The notes under the pieces are model-generated. The model searched no databases. It was given only the letters and a program-made list of their open reading frames with translations, and was not told the DNA's origin. The position numbers and the translations under genes were made by a program. DNA of 64,000 nucleotides from UBA8941 sp963780545 (GTDB taxonomy: Archaea > Thermoproteota > Bathyarchaeia > TCS64), in NCBI GenBank assembly GCA_963780545.1, contig CAWACK010000008.1:62001-126000 (forward strand). The letters are read 5' to 3'. Shown here in pieces: positions 43,848-52,827 of the stretch (its first letter is position 1; the number at the start of each line of letters is the position of its first letter).

Positions 43848-44962
43848 TGTGAGTTCTCTCCCTCCAAATGTCTGAAGTTATGCCTACCATTTTGACCCGT
43901 TATTGCATTGAAGGCATCCTCAAGAGTTGGCTCCTCAGTATTGACTGCAAGAACTCTGAGGCCACTACCAGCAAGCATTTGAAGAATGTTGGTAAGGTCC
44001 ATATCCTTTGCGACCCTCATTGTGATCCCGTGAAGCCTATTCGCCTGGTCCACCTCCTCTGAGACGCTGTGAACCCCATTGACAGCTTCAAGGTCTTTTA
44101 GTAGTGTTTCCTGCCCTGGCCCGAACGATGCGTTGGCGAAGGATACTTTTAGAAACCTGTCTTCTATGATGAAGTGTCTGACGTTGTCGGGGGTGTCTGA
44201 GGCAATCACCTTCCCACGCTCCATAATTGCGAGTCTATCGCAAAGCTCCTGGGCCTCTAGGAGGTTATGAGTGCTTAGAACAATCGTCTTACCCTCCTTG
44301 CGGGCAAGTCTCTCGATAATCATCTTCCTGAATTCACCAGCAGATGTAGGATCGAGGCCCGTCGTTGGCTCATCGAAGACGATGATCGGCGTGTTTCGAA
44401 GCAGGGCCCTGCAGAGGAGGAGCCTCCTCTGCATACCCGTCGAGTAGCGCTGGATACCATCGTCTGCCCTGTCAGTTAGGCCTGTGAAGTCTAGGAGGTA
44501 GTCGATCCTCTCCTTCGCCTCAGCATCGCTCAGACCGTAGAGTAAGGCGTAGAACTCCAGATTCTGCTTACCGCTGAGCCGCCAGTTGAACCCACGGCTC
44601 TCAGGGAGGACGGCTTGAAGATTTCTCAGCACCTCACCCATCTCCTTCTGCGGGTCGTGGCCGTTTATGTAAACCTCGCCCCCGTCGCGAATGACAAGCG
44701 TACAAAGGATCTTGATGAGGGTGGTCTTCCCTGCTCCGTTGGGCCCTAAGATACCAAATATCTCTCCCTCCCTGATCCGAAGGTTCACACCCTTGAGGGC
44801 CTCGATAAATGGCCCTCTGGAGCCCTTAATAGCATCTAGTATTATCCCGAATGATCCCACCGACGCTCGCGCGGCGGGGCCGCCACGGAGGACTCCAGCG
44901 ACGCTTCTCGCTTTAGTTGGATACTTTTTAACTAGGTTGATTGTCTCGATTGCGTACTCCAC
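43844..44962 (-). CDS. ABC transporter ATP-binding protein (NatA/DrrA type)
   Basis: About 372 residues from GTG 44962, which gives the family N-terminus VEYAIETINLVKKYP. Walker A GPNGAGKTTLIK, signature YSTGMQRRLLLCRAL, Walker B IIVFDEPTTGLDP and H-loop LSTHNLLEAQ are all intact. The long C-terminal tail (residues ~240-370) with LEDAFNAITG matches DrrA-type subunits. A longer frame to 45082 would overlap the SdpI gene. Middle gene of the SdpI, ATPase, permease operon; the pump may expel an antimicrobial. Confidence 0.92.
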   Translation of the reverse strand: MEYAIETINLVKKYPTKARSVAGVLRGGPAARASVGSFGIILDAIKGSRGPFIEALKGVNLRIREGEIFGILGPNGAGKTTLIKILCTLVIRDGGEVYINGHDPQKEMGEVLRNLQAVLPESRGFNWRLSGKQNLEFYALLYGLSDAEAKERIDYLLDFTGLTDRADDGIQRYSTGMQRRLLLCRALLRNTPIIVFDEPTTGLDPTSAGEFRKMIIERLARKEGKTIVLSTHNLLEAQELCDRLAIMERGKVIASDTPDNVRHFIIEDRFLKVSFANASFGPGQETLLKDLEAVNGVHSVSEEVDQANRLHGITMRVAKDMDLTNILQMLAGSGLRVLAVNTEEPTLEDAFNAITGQNGRHNFRHLEGENSQ

Positions 44963-45062
44963 ATCTATCAAGCTTCTTTGTAATCTGGTGAATATGTAGG
45001 TGGGAGCGTAGAGTAGGTTAAACCTTATCAACAGAATTGGATCAGGAACTAGTAAAATCATT

Positions 45063-45716
45063 TTATTTGGGTATATTTCCACGTGACTCGACTTTTTGGT
45101 AGAGGTAATATGAGTAAACTACCGAAAAGATGGCAACCGCGAGGACGGGGGTGAGAATTAGGAGTAGGGCGTACTCCTTGGAGAAGAACCCTAGCATCGA
45201 AACGATACCGGCAGCCAAGAAAAGCCTACCACCGACCTCGTGAGTCCTATCCCAAACCTCCTCGCTGCTCAGAGTCCAGGGTGTCCGAATCCCCACGAAC
45301 CAGTTTCGCTTCGCCTTCCCAAGCATCATTCCCAGGTAGATGAACATGCCACCCATCATAGGAGCGAGCAACTGGTCGATCTGGAACGGTATACCCAGCG
45401 CCGAGGCAAGTATGAGCCCTTGGAAAGCGAGGAAAAAGACTTCGAAGACGACGATTAACCCGATGTAATATGTATAGAATTTCTCGTAGTTCGCGTGAAG
45501 CGGGTCTATCCGTGGTAGGACGAGGAACATAGATGCAAGAAGGAGAGAAAGCACGGGGATTAGAAATAGCCCCAGAGGCTTCGAAGAGTAGCCATTTATC
45601 ACCCCAGCTGCGTTCCAGTGGCTGGGGATCTGCTCAGGCGCCAACGGGTAAACGTAAGCGGTGACGATTAGCATCGCTACGACTGGCAGATAAACCAGTA
45701 GCGCCGTTTTTCTCAT
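45063..45716 (-). CDS. SdpI-like DUF1648 membrane protein
   Basis: 217 residues, about six helices. SdpI/DUF1648 marks: IPSHWNAAGVINGYSSKPLGLFLIP and later NWFVGIRTPWTLSSEEVWDRTHEVGGRLF. In Bacillus SdpI gives immunity to the SdpC killing peptide and controls its own regulator; the archaeal role is unknown. It leads into an ABC ATPase and permease on the same strand, so a self-protection or peptide-resistance operon is a reasonable idea (inference). Confidence 0.88.
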   Translation of the reverse strand: MRKTALLVYLPVVAMLIVTAYVYPLAPEQIPSHWNAAGVINGYSSKPLGLFLIPVLSLLLASMFLVLPRIDPLHANYEKFYTYYIGLIVVFEVFFLAFQGLILASALGIPFQIDQLLAPMMGGMFIYLGMMLGKAKRNWFVGIRTPWTLSSEEVWDRTHEVGGRLFLAAGIVSMLGFFSKEYALLLILTPVLAVAIFSVVYSYYLYQKVESRGNIPK

Positions 45717-45802
45717 GTCGGTACGATCCCTCGTACCAACTTTAAAAGTTTAACAGTGGATGACGGAAAATATTTTGTCTACTAACCTATAACGTCTCTA
45801 AT

Positions 45803-46306
45803 GTGAAGCATAAGATCGACTTCAGGATAAGGGAAGCCATCGAGGCCGACATCCCGATTATCATGGATCTCGCTAGGCAGCTTGCTGCCTATGAGAGGTC
45901 TCCGGAGAGTTTTGTCGCTGCGGCGGCGGACTACAGCAGGTAGGGTTGGGGCTCAGAGAGCATATTCAAAGTGCTCCTCGCCCAAAACACGGGAAATGAA
46001 GAACCTAAGTATGTTGGCTTCGCCCTTTACTACTACACCTTCAGCACGTGGACCGGACACCCGACCCTATGGCTCGAAGATATCTTCGTACCAGAGGAAC
46101 TCAGAGGGTCTGGCGTTGGCACTGCTCTCCTTAAGAGACTTGCCAAGATCGCCTTGAATAAGGGCTGTGGCCGAATGGAGTGGACAGTCCTCGACTGGAA
46201 CGAGCCGAGCCGAAAGTTTTACTTCAGTATCGGTGCAAAAGCAATGGATGATTGGACGACCTTCCGCATGACCCCGAAGGAGTTGGAAAAACTCGCCGAG
46301 GGCTAA
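45803..46306 (+). CDS. GNAT acetyltransferase with in-frame TAG
   Basis: Opens at GTG 45803 with FRIREAIEADIPIIMDLARQL, a diamine N-acetyltransferase-like start. After ADYSR the frame meets TAG at 45941-45943, then carries on in the same frame with GWGSESIFKVLLAQ and the acetyl-CoA motif EDIFVPEELRGSGVGTALL, ending EKLAEG. The GNAT fold (~167 residues) is complete around the stop. A single base change, a sequencing error or recoding (pyrrolysine) could explain it; TAG is an ordinary stop for other genes here, so recoding is less likely. Start chosen as the only plausible one; a short downstream start at 45971 would lack half the fold. Confidence 0.75.
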
Positions 46307-46351
46307 CTTTTTCCTATCATTTCATCTCAGGCGACTTGGTTCTAAATGAGG

Positions 46352-46359
46352 TTTAAATA
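46352..46359 (+). promoter_or_regulatory. TATA box of psmA
   Basis: TTTAAATA preceded by purine-rich ATGAGG as a possible BRE. Expected initiation ~25 bp downstream near 46380, giving a short leader with AAGGGG before ATG 46400. Confidence 0.6.
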
Positions 46360-46399
46360 CCCCACACTCAAACGATTAGCAGACAAGGGGCAATAAACA

Positions 46400-47101
46400 A
46401 TGTCACGTGGAAGGGAGTACGACGAAGCCATCACTATCTTCTCCCCTGAAGGGCGAATCTACCAGGTCGAGTATGCATTAGAGTTGGTGAAGCGAGGCGC
46501 ACCAGTCTCCGGCGTCCTCACCAAGGATGGGATTGTTCTAGCTGCCGTCGAGGTTCTCCAAAATAGCCTTGAGGACCCGCGTTTCAGTAAGAAGCTCTTC
46601 GAATTCGACACTCACATCGCAGCTGTAATCGCTGGTCTGAGCCCCGACGCCCGCGTACTAGTCAGAGAGGCACGCTACGCCTGCCAGGGTAACAGGATGA
46701 CTTACGATGAGCCAATAAATGTGGAGAGCCTCGTCAGCAGCATCGGCGACATCTTACAGCAGTACACCCAGAACGCAGGCGTGCGCCCCTTCGGTGTTAG
46801 CATGATAGTGGGCGGGATAGACGCCGGTGGTCCCCGCCTTATAACAACCGATCCAAGCGGCAGCTACCGAGGATACAAGGCTGCAGCACTCGGTATGAAC
46901 AGTGAGAAGGCGAGAGAGATCCTAGAGAAGAAGTACAAACCTGATATGACTCTTAATGAGTCCATTGCCCTCGCGATTGAGACGGTTAAGACCGCGTATT
47001 CGAATGACCTCAAACCGGAGAACATAAACGCGGCTGTAATTCCAGTGGAGACGAAGACATTCAGGAAGCTCACGGACGAAGAAGTCAAGAAGTACTTCTA
47101 A
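46400..47101 (+). CDS. psmA: 20S proteasome alpha subunit
   Basis: 233 residues. N-terminal SRGREYDEAITIFSPEGRIYQVEYALE is the alpha-subunit signature that forms the gate. No propeptide or catalytic Thr, as expected. KAAALGMNSEKAREILEKKYK and the C-terminal EVKKYF follow. ATG 46400, AAGGGG at the usual spacing, and a clean TATA box upstream. It forms the outer rings of the archaeal 20S proteasome; beta subunit genes are not in the window. Confidence 0.97.
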   Translation: MSRGREYDEAITIFSPEGRIYQVEYALELVKRGAPVSGVLTKDGIVLAAVEVLQNSLEDPRFSKKLFEFDTHIAAVIAGLSPDARVLVREARYACQGNRMTYDEPINVESLVSSIGDILQQYTQNAGVRPFGVSMIVGGIDAGGPRLITTDPSGSYRGYKAAALGMNSEKAREILEKKYKPDMTLNESIALAIETVKTAYSNDLKPENINAAVIPVETKTFRKLTDEEVKKYF

Positions 47102-47191
47102 GCTACTTCACTATCTTCACGTTTCTCGATGCTATAATTCTCCTCTAATCGAAGGGAACTGTTAAACCGATGCCTTCCCAAATTATCAACG

Positions 47192-48215
47192 ATGGAGATG
47201 GAGACACGCTACCAGGAGAAGCTAGAAGAGGAGACGGCTCGCTGCATAATCTGCCCCAGGATGTGCACCCTTAAGCCAGGGCAGCGGGGCTTCTGCGGGA
47301 CTAAGGAGAATCAGAAAGGCAGCATAGTCAACTTAACTTATGGTCTCCTAAGCGCTATCGCTGTAGACCCCATCGAGAAGAAACCCCTCGTCCACTTCTA
47401 CCCAGGGAGCCTTAGCCTAAGTATAAGCAGCGTCGGCTGCAGCTTCACATGTCCCTGGTGCCAGAACTGGCACCTCTCAACAGCTAAGCCAAGCAACGAT
47501 CTGAAGCGCGTCCCATCAGAGAACGTCATCGATATGGCACATCGCCAGGAGTGCACCAGCATCAGCTACACCTACAACGAGCCACTTATCAACCTCGACT
47601 ACGTCGAGGACACAGCCAGGCTCGCCAGGAAGGAGGGGGTGAAGAACGTCCTCGTCACAAACGGATACGTCAGTAAGGAGGCCTTAGATCGGGTTGTGGA
47701 TGTCATAGACGCAGCCAACGTCGACTGGAAGGGCTTCACAGAAGAGTTCTACAGGAAGCACTGCTCAGCCGACCTGCAGAGCGTCCTCGACGCGACCATT
47801 GAGATGCATAGGAGAGGTGTCCACGTTGAGGTTACTTTTCTCATCATCCCTGAGACGAACGACTCCGAGGATGAGACCCGGAAGATGGCGCGATACCTAG
47901 TCGACCATATGGGACCAGATGTACCCCTGCATTTGAGCAGGTTTTATCCCCAATACAAATTCAGTCACCTGCCACCGACGCCTGTTGAGACGCTGCTGAA
48001 GGCGAGGAAGGCTGCGAAGACCGAAGGCGTCCACTACGTCTACGTGGGGAACGTCCCAGGCGAAGGCTACGAGGACACAATTTGCCCGAAGTGTGGCAAG
48101 ACGGTGATAGGACGTATTGGCTACGATATCACATCATGGCAGCCTAGATGATTCAAACCACTGCAAAAACTGTGGGCAGCAGATCCCAATCGTTGGAAAG
48201 AGGGAGCAACACTAA
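47192..48215 (+). CDS. amrS: AmmeMemoRadiSam-type radical SAM enzyme, frameshifted at 3' end
   Basis: ~340 residues. N-terminal CIICPRMCTLKPGQRGFCG is the typical cysteine-rich leader and GCSFTCPWCQNWHLS the CxxxCxxC 4Fe4S radical SAM site. Then VDWKGFTEEFYRKHCSADLQSV and FYPQYKFSHLPPT, as in AmrS/PflA-like proteins. The listed frame stops at 48151 after TSWQPR, but the next frame (after one surplus base at 48140) gives SLDDSNHCKNCGQQIPIVG, the expected C-terminal zinc knuckle, to TAA 48215. AmrS is linked with AMMECR1 and MEMO proteins; neither is in the window. The reaction is unknown. ATG 47192. Confidence 0.9.
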
Positions 48216-48278
48216 CCCCTTTCTAATATTTTATTACCATCGAGCCCTACACAATAATACACAATTCTGTGATCAACC

Positions 48279-48890
48279 ATGAGTGTAAAGAGAAGCACAG
48301 TCATATTCGAAAAAGGAGGAGAGGAACACACAGAGGAGACACTCAAGATCGCGCTTCAGGGAGCGAAGGAGAGGAAGATAGACACAGTTTTGATCTCGAC
48401 GTCGACAGGATCCACCGGTCTTAAGGCTGTGGAGGTCTTCAAGGGAAGCAGAATCAAGCTCGTCTTCGTCAGGCACCAGACAGGATATCCAGTTAAGGGC
48501 AAACAGATGATGCCACAGGATGTCAAAGAAAAGCTCGAGAAATCGGGCAAGCTAGTCACAGGCACAGACCTACTGACTGGAGGCGTCGAGGTTGGTCTCG
48601 GGCGTCAGAGACCCGAAAAGGAGCAGCCCCTCGAGGCATCATTGCCCTTCATAGTCCCTCCCACCAACGTGATAGTCGCCAACACGCTTCGTCTCCTAAG
48701 CCAGGGGACAAAGGTCTGCGTAGAGATCGCGATGATGGCAGCGGACTGTGACGAGGTAACGACCGACAAACCAGTAGTCTGCGTAGCTGGTAGCCACGCT
48801 GGTGCCGACACAGCACTGGTCATCACACCCGCGGCTTCCAACAGGATAAGGGATCTCAAACTCCATGAGATCCTGGCGAAGCCCCTCTAA
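48279..48890 (+). CDS. Pyruvate kinase alpha/beta (C-terminal-like) domain protein
   Basis: 203 residues of the PK C-terminal fold without the catalytic barrel. VLISTSTGSTGLKAVEVFKGS is the nucleotide-like loop, then KLVFVRHQTGYP, IVPPTNVIVANTLRLLSQGTKVCVE, and VVCVAGSHAGADTALVI. Function unknown, possibly a small-molecule sensor; seen alone in many archaea. ATG 48279. Confidence 0.87.
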   Translation: MSVKRSTVIFEKGGEEHTEETLKIALQGAKERKIDTVLISTSTGSTGLKAVEVFKGSRIKLVFVRHQTGYPVKGKQMMPQDVKEKLEKSGKLVTGTDLLTGGVEVGLGRQRPEKEQPLEASLPFIVPPTNVIVANTLRLLSQGTKVCVEIAMMAADCDEVTTDKPVVCVAGSHAGADTALVITPAASNRIRDLKLHEILAKPL

Positions 48891-48930
48891 CCCCCAACCT
48901 TTTTCCCTTATCATATCTGCCTTTAGCTCA

Positions 48931-49086
48931 ATGGTGGATTTAATCCCATTTGCTGCGGCTTTCCTAACCATCTGGGTTGTGGTGATCGTATGGAGAAACA
49001 GGCTTCCGAGATGGGCAAGGTTCGCGCTGATAGCAACCCAAGCTATAGTCATCTTTTTCGCAATTGCATTCACAGTGCTAGGATAA
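48931..49086 (+). CDS. 51-residue two-helix membrane protein
   Basis: MVDLIPFAAAFLTIWVVVIVW forms a first helix, RNRLPRWAR is a positively charged loop and ALIATQAIVIFFAIAFTVL a second helix. ATG 48931, 40 bp after the pyruvate-kinase-like gene on the same strand. By the positive-inside rule both ends would face outward. Family unknown. Confidence 0.65.
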   Translation: MVDLIPFAAAFLTIWVVVIVWRNRLPRWARFALIATQAIVIFFAIAFTVLG

Positions 49087-49236
49087 ACGAGACAAACATA
49101 TCCTTGAGCATTTAAGCTCACTTCATCTAGGTGGAGGGTTTGGCTCTCATTCTATTCGTTTCCTTCCTTCTGTTCATAGGCTAAAATCGGTTTAACTAGA
49201 AGATGCCTACTGCGACTTCTTTATGCTCCCTGAAGG

Positions 49237-50952
49237 TCATTCACGGTTGTGCCTTAGCAACTCCTTCACAGAACGAGTGTTCGTTACATCCTTAGCGGTT
49301 AACCATCCGCGTCGTGCGACGGAAACTCCGAGGGGGAGGAATTCCATCTGGTTGATAGCGTGAGCGTCTGTGCCAATGCTCATAACGACACCCGCCTCCA
49401 TTGCCTTCCTGCAAGAGACGTCGTCGAGGTCGAGACGCTCAGGGTAAGCGTTTATCTCCATCGCCACATGTTGTCTAGAAGCTTCCTCAAAAACCCTATC
49501 AAGATTGAGTGGGTAAGGTTTCCTCTTCTGTATGATGCGACCAGTGGGGTGGCCGATAACGGAGACATAGTCGTTGTGTATCGCAGAGATCATGCGATTA
49601 GTCATGGTCTCCTCGTCGTTTTTGAAGCCGCTGTGGATGCTGGCGACGACGAAGTCTAATTCCTTAAGCGAGGAGTCGGGGAGGTCCATGCTGCCGTCAG
49701 CCTTTATGTCGCACTCTATGCCCTTGAGGACCGTGAAATCGTCGAACTCCTTGTTGATTGAGTCGATCTCCTTCTGCTGATCATGGAGACGCTCTTCGTC
49801 GAGACCGTGAGCTATACCAAGACTCTTTGAGTGATCAGTGATAGCGACGTAGCTGAGACCAAGGCTCCTCGCCTTCTCCGCAACTTCTTTTATTGTGGCG
49901 GTGCCTTCGCTCCATTTGCTGTGGCAGTGGAGGTCACCCCTTATCTCGCTTAGCTCCACGAGTTTTGGTAGCTTGTTCTCTATTGCTGCCTCGATCTCAC
50001 CCCGGTTCTCGCGGAGCTCTGGTGGTATCCACTGCATACCAAGGGTCCTGTAGATCTTCTCCTCGGTGTCGGAGGCGACGAGGTCATCGTCCTCGCGGCG
50101 GAATAGGCCGTACTCGTTGAGTTTGTAGCCGGCCTTCACTCCGATGGTGCGGAGCTTAACGTTGTGGTCTTTTGAGCCTGTGAAGTACTGGAGAGCCGCA
50201 CCGTAGGCCTCAGGTGTGACGACTCGGCAGTCGACCTGGAGGTGACCTTTAAGGAAGACAGTGCTCTTAGTGGAACCGTGGCTGACAACTCGCTCAACTG
50301 GTGGCATGCTGACAAACCTTTCAGATGCAGCATCAGGTTCATTCGAAGCTATTAGGAGGTCGAGATCACCTATCGTCTCCCTTCTCCGGCGGTAAGAGCC
50401 CGCGACCTCCGCTTTTAAGACTGATTTTGACTCCTTCATCCAGGCGAGCATGTCGTCGACTACCGATATTACAGAGCCGAGAAGGAAGCGTGTCTGCCTG
50501 TTTCGGTAGTCGGAGATACTTTGGAGGATATTCTTCTCCTTCTTCTCTCCGAAACCCTTCAGCTCCCGAATCCTTCCCTCCTTCGCGGATTTCTCTAGGT
50601 CGTCGATGGATGAGATCTTAAGCTCATCTACGAGGCGCATCGCGTTCTTGGGTCCGATGCCCTCGATCTCCATTAGCTGTCGGACGCCGGGTGGGAGAGA
50701 CTCCTGTAGTTCCTCGAGAACCTTAGACCCCCCTGTATCGATAACCTCAGTTATTACGGCGGCTATACTTTTTCCAACGCCTGGAACCTGATCAAGCTCA
50801 CCCCTCTCCTTCACCTTTTTCACGTCTTCTGTGAGGCTGGCTATTCTCTGGGCGGCAAGAAGGTAAGCTCTACTCCTAAATCGGTCCCCCTTGATGGTTA
50901 GGATCTCCCCTATATCGTAGAGCACTGCTGCTACTTCGGCGTTGGCGCTCAC
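49237..50952 (-). CDS. polX: Family X DNA polymerase with PHP domain (PolX)
   Basis: 571 residues. N-terminal HhH and 8-kDa regions (KVKERGELDQVPGVGKSIAAVI, IEGIGPKNAMRLVDEL), the nucleotidyltransferase palm with the Asp pair in GDLDLLIAS and DCRVVTPE, then a C-terminal PHP domain: GDLHCHSKWSEG, ITDHS, GIECDIKADGSMD, IGHPTGR and GTDAHA, all metal ligands present. It fills gaps in base-excision repair, with the PHP part giving 3'-5' nuclease or phosphatase activity. ATG 50952. Confidence 0.96.
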   Translation of the reverse strand: MSANAEVAAVLYDIGEILTIKGDRFRSRAYLLAAQRIASLTEDVKKVKERGELDQVPGVGKSIAAVITEVIDTGGSKVLEELQESLPPGVRQLMEIEGIGPKNAMRLVDELKISSIDDLEKSAKEGRIRELKGFGEKKEKNILQSISDYRNRQTRFLLGSVISVVDDMLAWMKESKSVLKAEVAGSYRRRRETIGDLDLLIASNEPDAASERFVSMPPVERVVSHGSTKSTVFLKGHLQVDCRVVTPEAYGAALQYFTGSKDHNVKLRTIGVKAGYKLNEYGLFRREDDDLVASDTEEKIYRTLGMQWIPPELRENRGEIEAAIENKLPKLVELSEIRGDLHCHSKWSEGTATIKEVAEKARSLGLSYVAITDHSKSLGIAHGLDEERLHDQQKEIDSINKEFDDFTVLKGIECDIKADGSMDLPDSSLKELDFVVASIHSGFKNDEETMTNRMISAIHNDYVSVIGHPTGRIIQKRKPYPLNLDRVFEEASRQHVAMEINAYPERLDLDDVSCRKAMEAGVVMSIGTDAHAINQMEFLPLGVSVARRGWLTAKDVTNTRSVKELLRHNRE

Positions 50953-51089
50953 AGATCAGGATGTGGTGCCTCTTCTTATAGCCTAAACGCTTGTTCGACA
51001 TCTCATGCTACCCAAAATAAGGGGAAGAACAGTGATAGGATGTTATCTCATATCTTTACTTTGAGGTTTGTTTCTTAAAACCTAAATGC

Positions 51090-52376
51090 GTGGGATGGTG
51101 CCCCATAAACAGACTTCCATTGAATGTACTTGACTATCTAAAGAAGGATGAAATCGTAGATCTTGGTTGTGATCTAATTCGTCAACCAAGCTTAACTCGC
51201 CAGGAAGGCCCTGCAGTTAATTTCGCGAAGGACTGGTTTGAAGATAATGGCTTCGACGAGGTTACGCTGCAGGAAGTTGAGCCAGGTCGTAAACAGGTCA
51301 TCGCCTGCCTGAAGGGTGATGGTACGGGTAAGAGCATGATGTTCAACGGCCACCTCGACATCGACCCGATCACGGCGTCGTGGGAGTGGGACCCGTTTGA
51401 GCCAAAGGTCGATGGGAATAGGCTCTGGGGCGCGGGAATACACAACATGAAGAGTGGTGACGCCGCAATGATGTGCGCTGCTCTGGCGATCAAACGCAGC
51501 GAAACTAAGCTCCATGGAGACCTCATCGTAGAGTGTGTCGTCGGTGAGCTCCAGGGTGGTGTAGGAACCGTACACGCACTAAAGGAGGGAATCTGGGCCG
51601 ACATGGCGATAGTTCCCGAGCCCTACAGCGTAGATAATATTCTTACCAAATGCGTTGGAGTCCACGACTTCGCCATCCACACTCTAGGGCGTAGCGAGCA
51701 CATTAGTCGCATGGAGGAGAGTATCAACGCTATCACAAAGATGCGGAAGGTACTAGACAGGTTAGACGAGATGAAGTTCGAGGTTAGAGACCCAGATCTC
51801 CCCGGCGCACCCAGATGGGTCGCAGGCAGCATCATCGGTGGTCGCAACCGGGACTACGACCTCGCCGGCCCCTACAACATCCCCGACTTCTGCACCATTA
51901 TCGTCGACTTCCGCTACCCGTCGGGCTACGAAATCAGCGAAATCAACGAGCGTATGATCGCCATGCTCGAGGAGATCAAGGCGGAGGACCCTGAGTTCAA
52001 GTACGAGTTCGAGTACCCAATAGACTCCAAATGGCGAGTCGGCGGGATGGTTATGCCCCCTATGGGTGTCAGCCCCAATAGCGAGGTTGTAAAGCTGCTG
52101 AAGGAGAATCACAAGAAGGTCACAGGGGAGTACCCAAAGAAGATCGGCGCTGTCCCACCGAGAAGTTACTGTGGCAACGACACCGCCCACCTCGCCAAGG
52201 CAGGGATCGAGTGTTGCCTCTACGGTCCAAGGGGTTATCAAGATGATGTGGAGAAGCATGTGCGTATCGACGAGATGGTGACCTGCTCAAAAGCGATGTG
52301 TCTCACCGGCTACGAGGTCGTCACCGCACACAATACGAATTCTTCAAGGAACAAACATAAGAACGAAAGTCAATAA
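51090..52376 (+). CDS. M20-family protein with altered metal site
   Basis: 428 residues with the overall M20 fold: GHLDIDPITASWEWDPFEP, then WGAGIHNMKSGD, VECVVGELQGGVG, VPEPYS, LGRSEHISR and the C-terminal His in VEKHVRIDEMV. Two usual zinc or catalytic residues are changed: the bridging Asp of DMKxG is Asn (HNMKSG), and the EE pair is EL (GELQGG). The fold is complete, so it may use one metal or be an inactive paralogue. Start GTG 51090; TTG 51120 is possible. Fourth M20 gene in the window. Confidence 0.88.
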   Translation: MGWCPINRLPLNVLDYLKKDEIVDLGCDLIRQPSLTRQEGPAVNFAKDWFEDNGFDEVTLQEVEPGRKQVIACLKGDGTGKSMMFNGHLDIDPITASWEWDPFEPKVDGNRLWGAGIHNMKSGDAAMMCAALAIKRSETKLHGDLIVECVVGELQGGVGTVHALKEGIWADMAIVPEPYSVDNILTKCVGVHDFAIHTLGRSEHISRMEESINAITKMRKVLDRLDEMKFEVRDPDLPGAPRWVAGSIIGGRNRDYDLAGPYNIPDFCTIIVDFRYPSGYEISEINERMIAMLEEIKAEDPEFKYEFEYPIDSKWRVGGMVMPPMGVSPNSEVVKLLKENHKKVTGEYPKKIGAVPPRSYCGNDTAHLAKAGIECCLYGPRGYQDDVEKHVRIDEMVTCSKAMCLTGYEVVTAHNTNSSRNKHKNESQ

Positions 52377-52533
52377 TCGGAGAAGTTTCTTTTATAAAGG
52401 ATATTTAAAGAAATCGTACAAATTTAGTTCAGGTATAAACGGGAGCAGAAACATTATACCACCAAACAGATGCGCTGCAGGAACATCCACACAAGTTTAT
52501 CAGATTACATATAGTTAATGTTGCGAGTTTATG

Positions 52534-52827
52534 CTACTCTTCTCTCGCCTTCGTCAATTCTATAGCGAGGGATCCACCCTTCTCGAACCTGATCGTCAGC
52601 GTGTGGAACAGCGTCTGGAAAATCCTGATCTTCCCATACCGCTTCTCCTTCACAAGTCCCAGCTTCGCCAGCTTCATCAGGTGCCTCTCAACGCTTGTGT
52701 AGTTGAGTCCTGTTCTCCGACTCACCTCGCTAATGTTAAGCTCACCACTCTCAGCCAACACCTGGAGGGTTCTGATCCTGCCCCGTGAGCCGAGGAGCTC
52801 CTCGGCTTGGGTTCTATTTCTGCTCAA
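52534..52827 (-). CDS. Small winged-helix regulator (ArsR/MarR-like)
   Basis: 97 residues. Helix-turn-helix ELNISEVSRRTGLNYTSVERHLMKL (residues ~29-53) followed by the wing KEKRYGKIRIFQTL. The start overlaps the end of the Cdc6 gene by 14 bp, indicating translational coupling. It may regulate the cdc6 operon or bind origin DNA together with Cdc6 (inference). ATG 52827. Confidence 0.85.
   Translation of the reverse strand: MSRNRTQAEELLGSRGRIRTLQVLAESGELNISEVSRRTGLNYTSVERHLMKLAKLGLVKEKRYGKIRIFQTLFHTLTIRFEKGGSLAIELTKAREE

Noticed and set aside
45941..45943. Pyrrolysine codon as firm call
   Set aside because: TAG is a normal stop for other genes and no Pyl genes are present in the window; kept only as a possibility.
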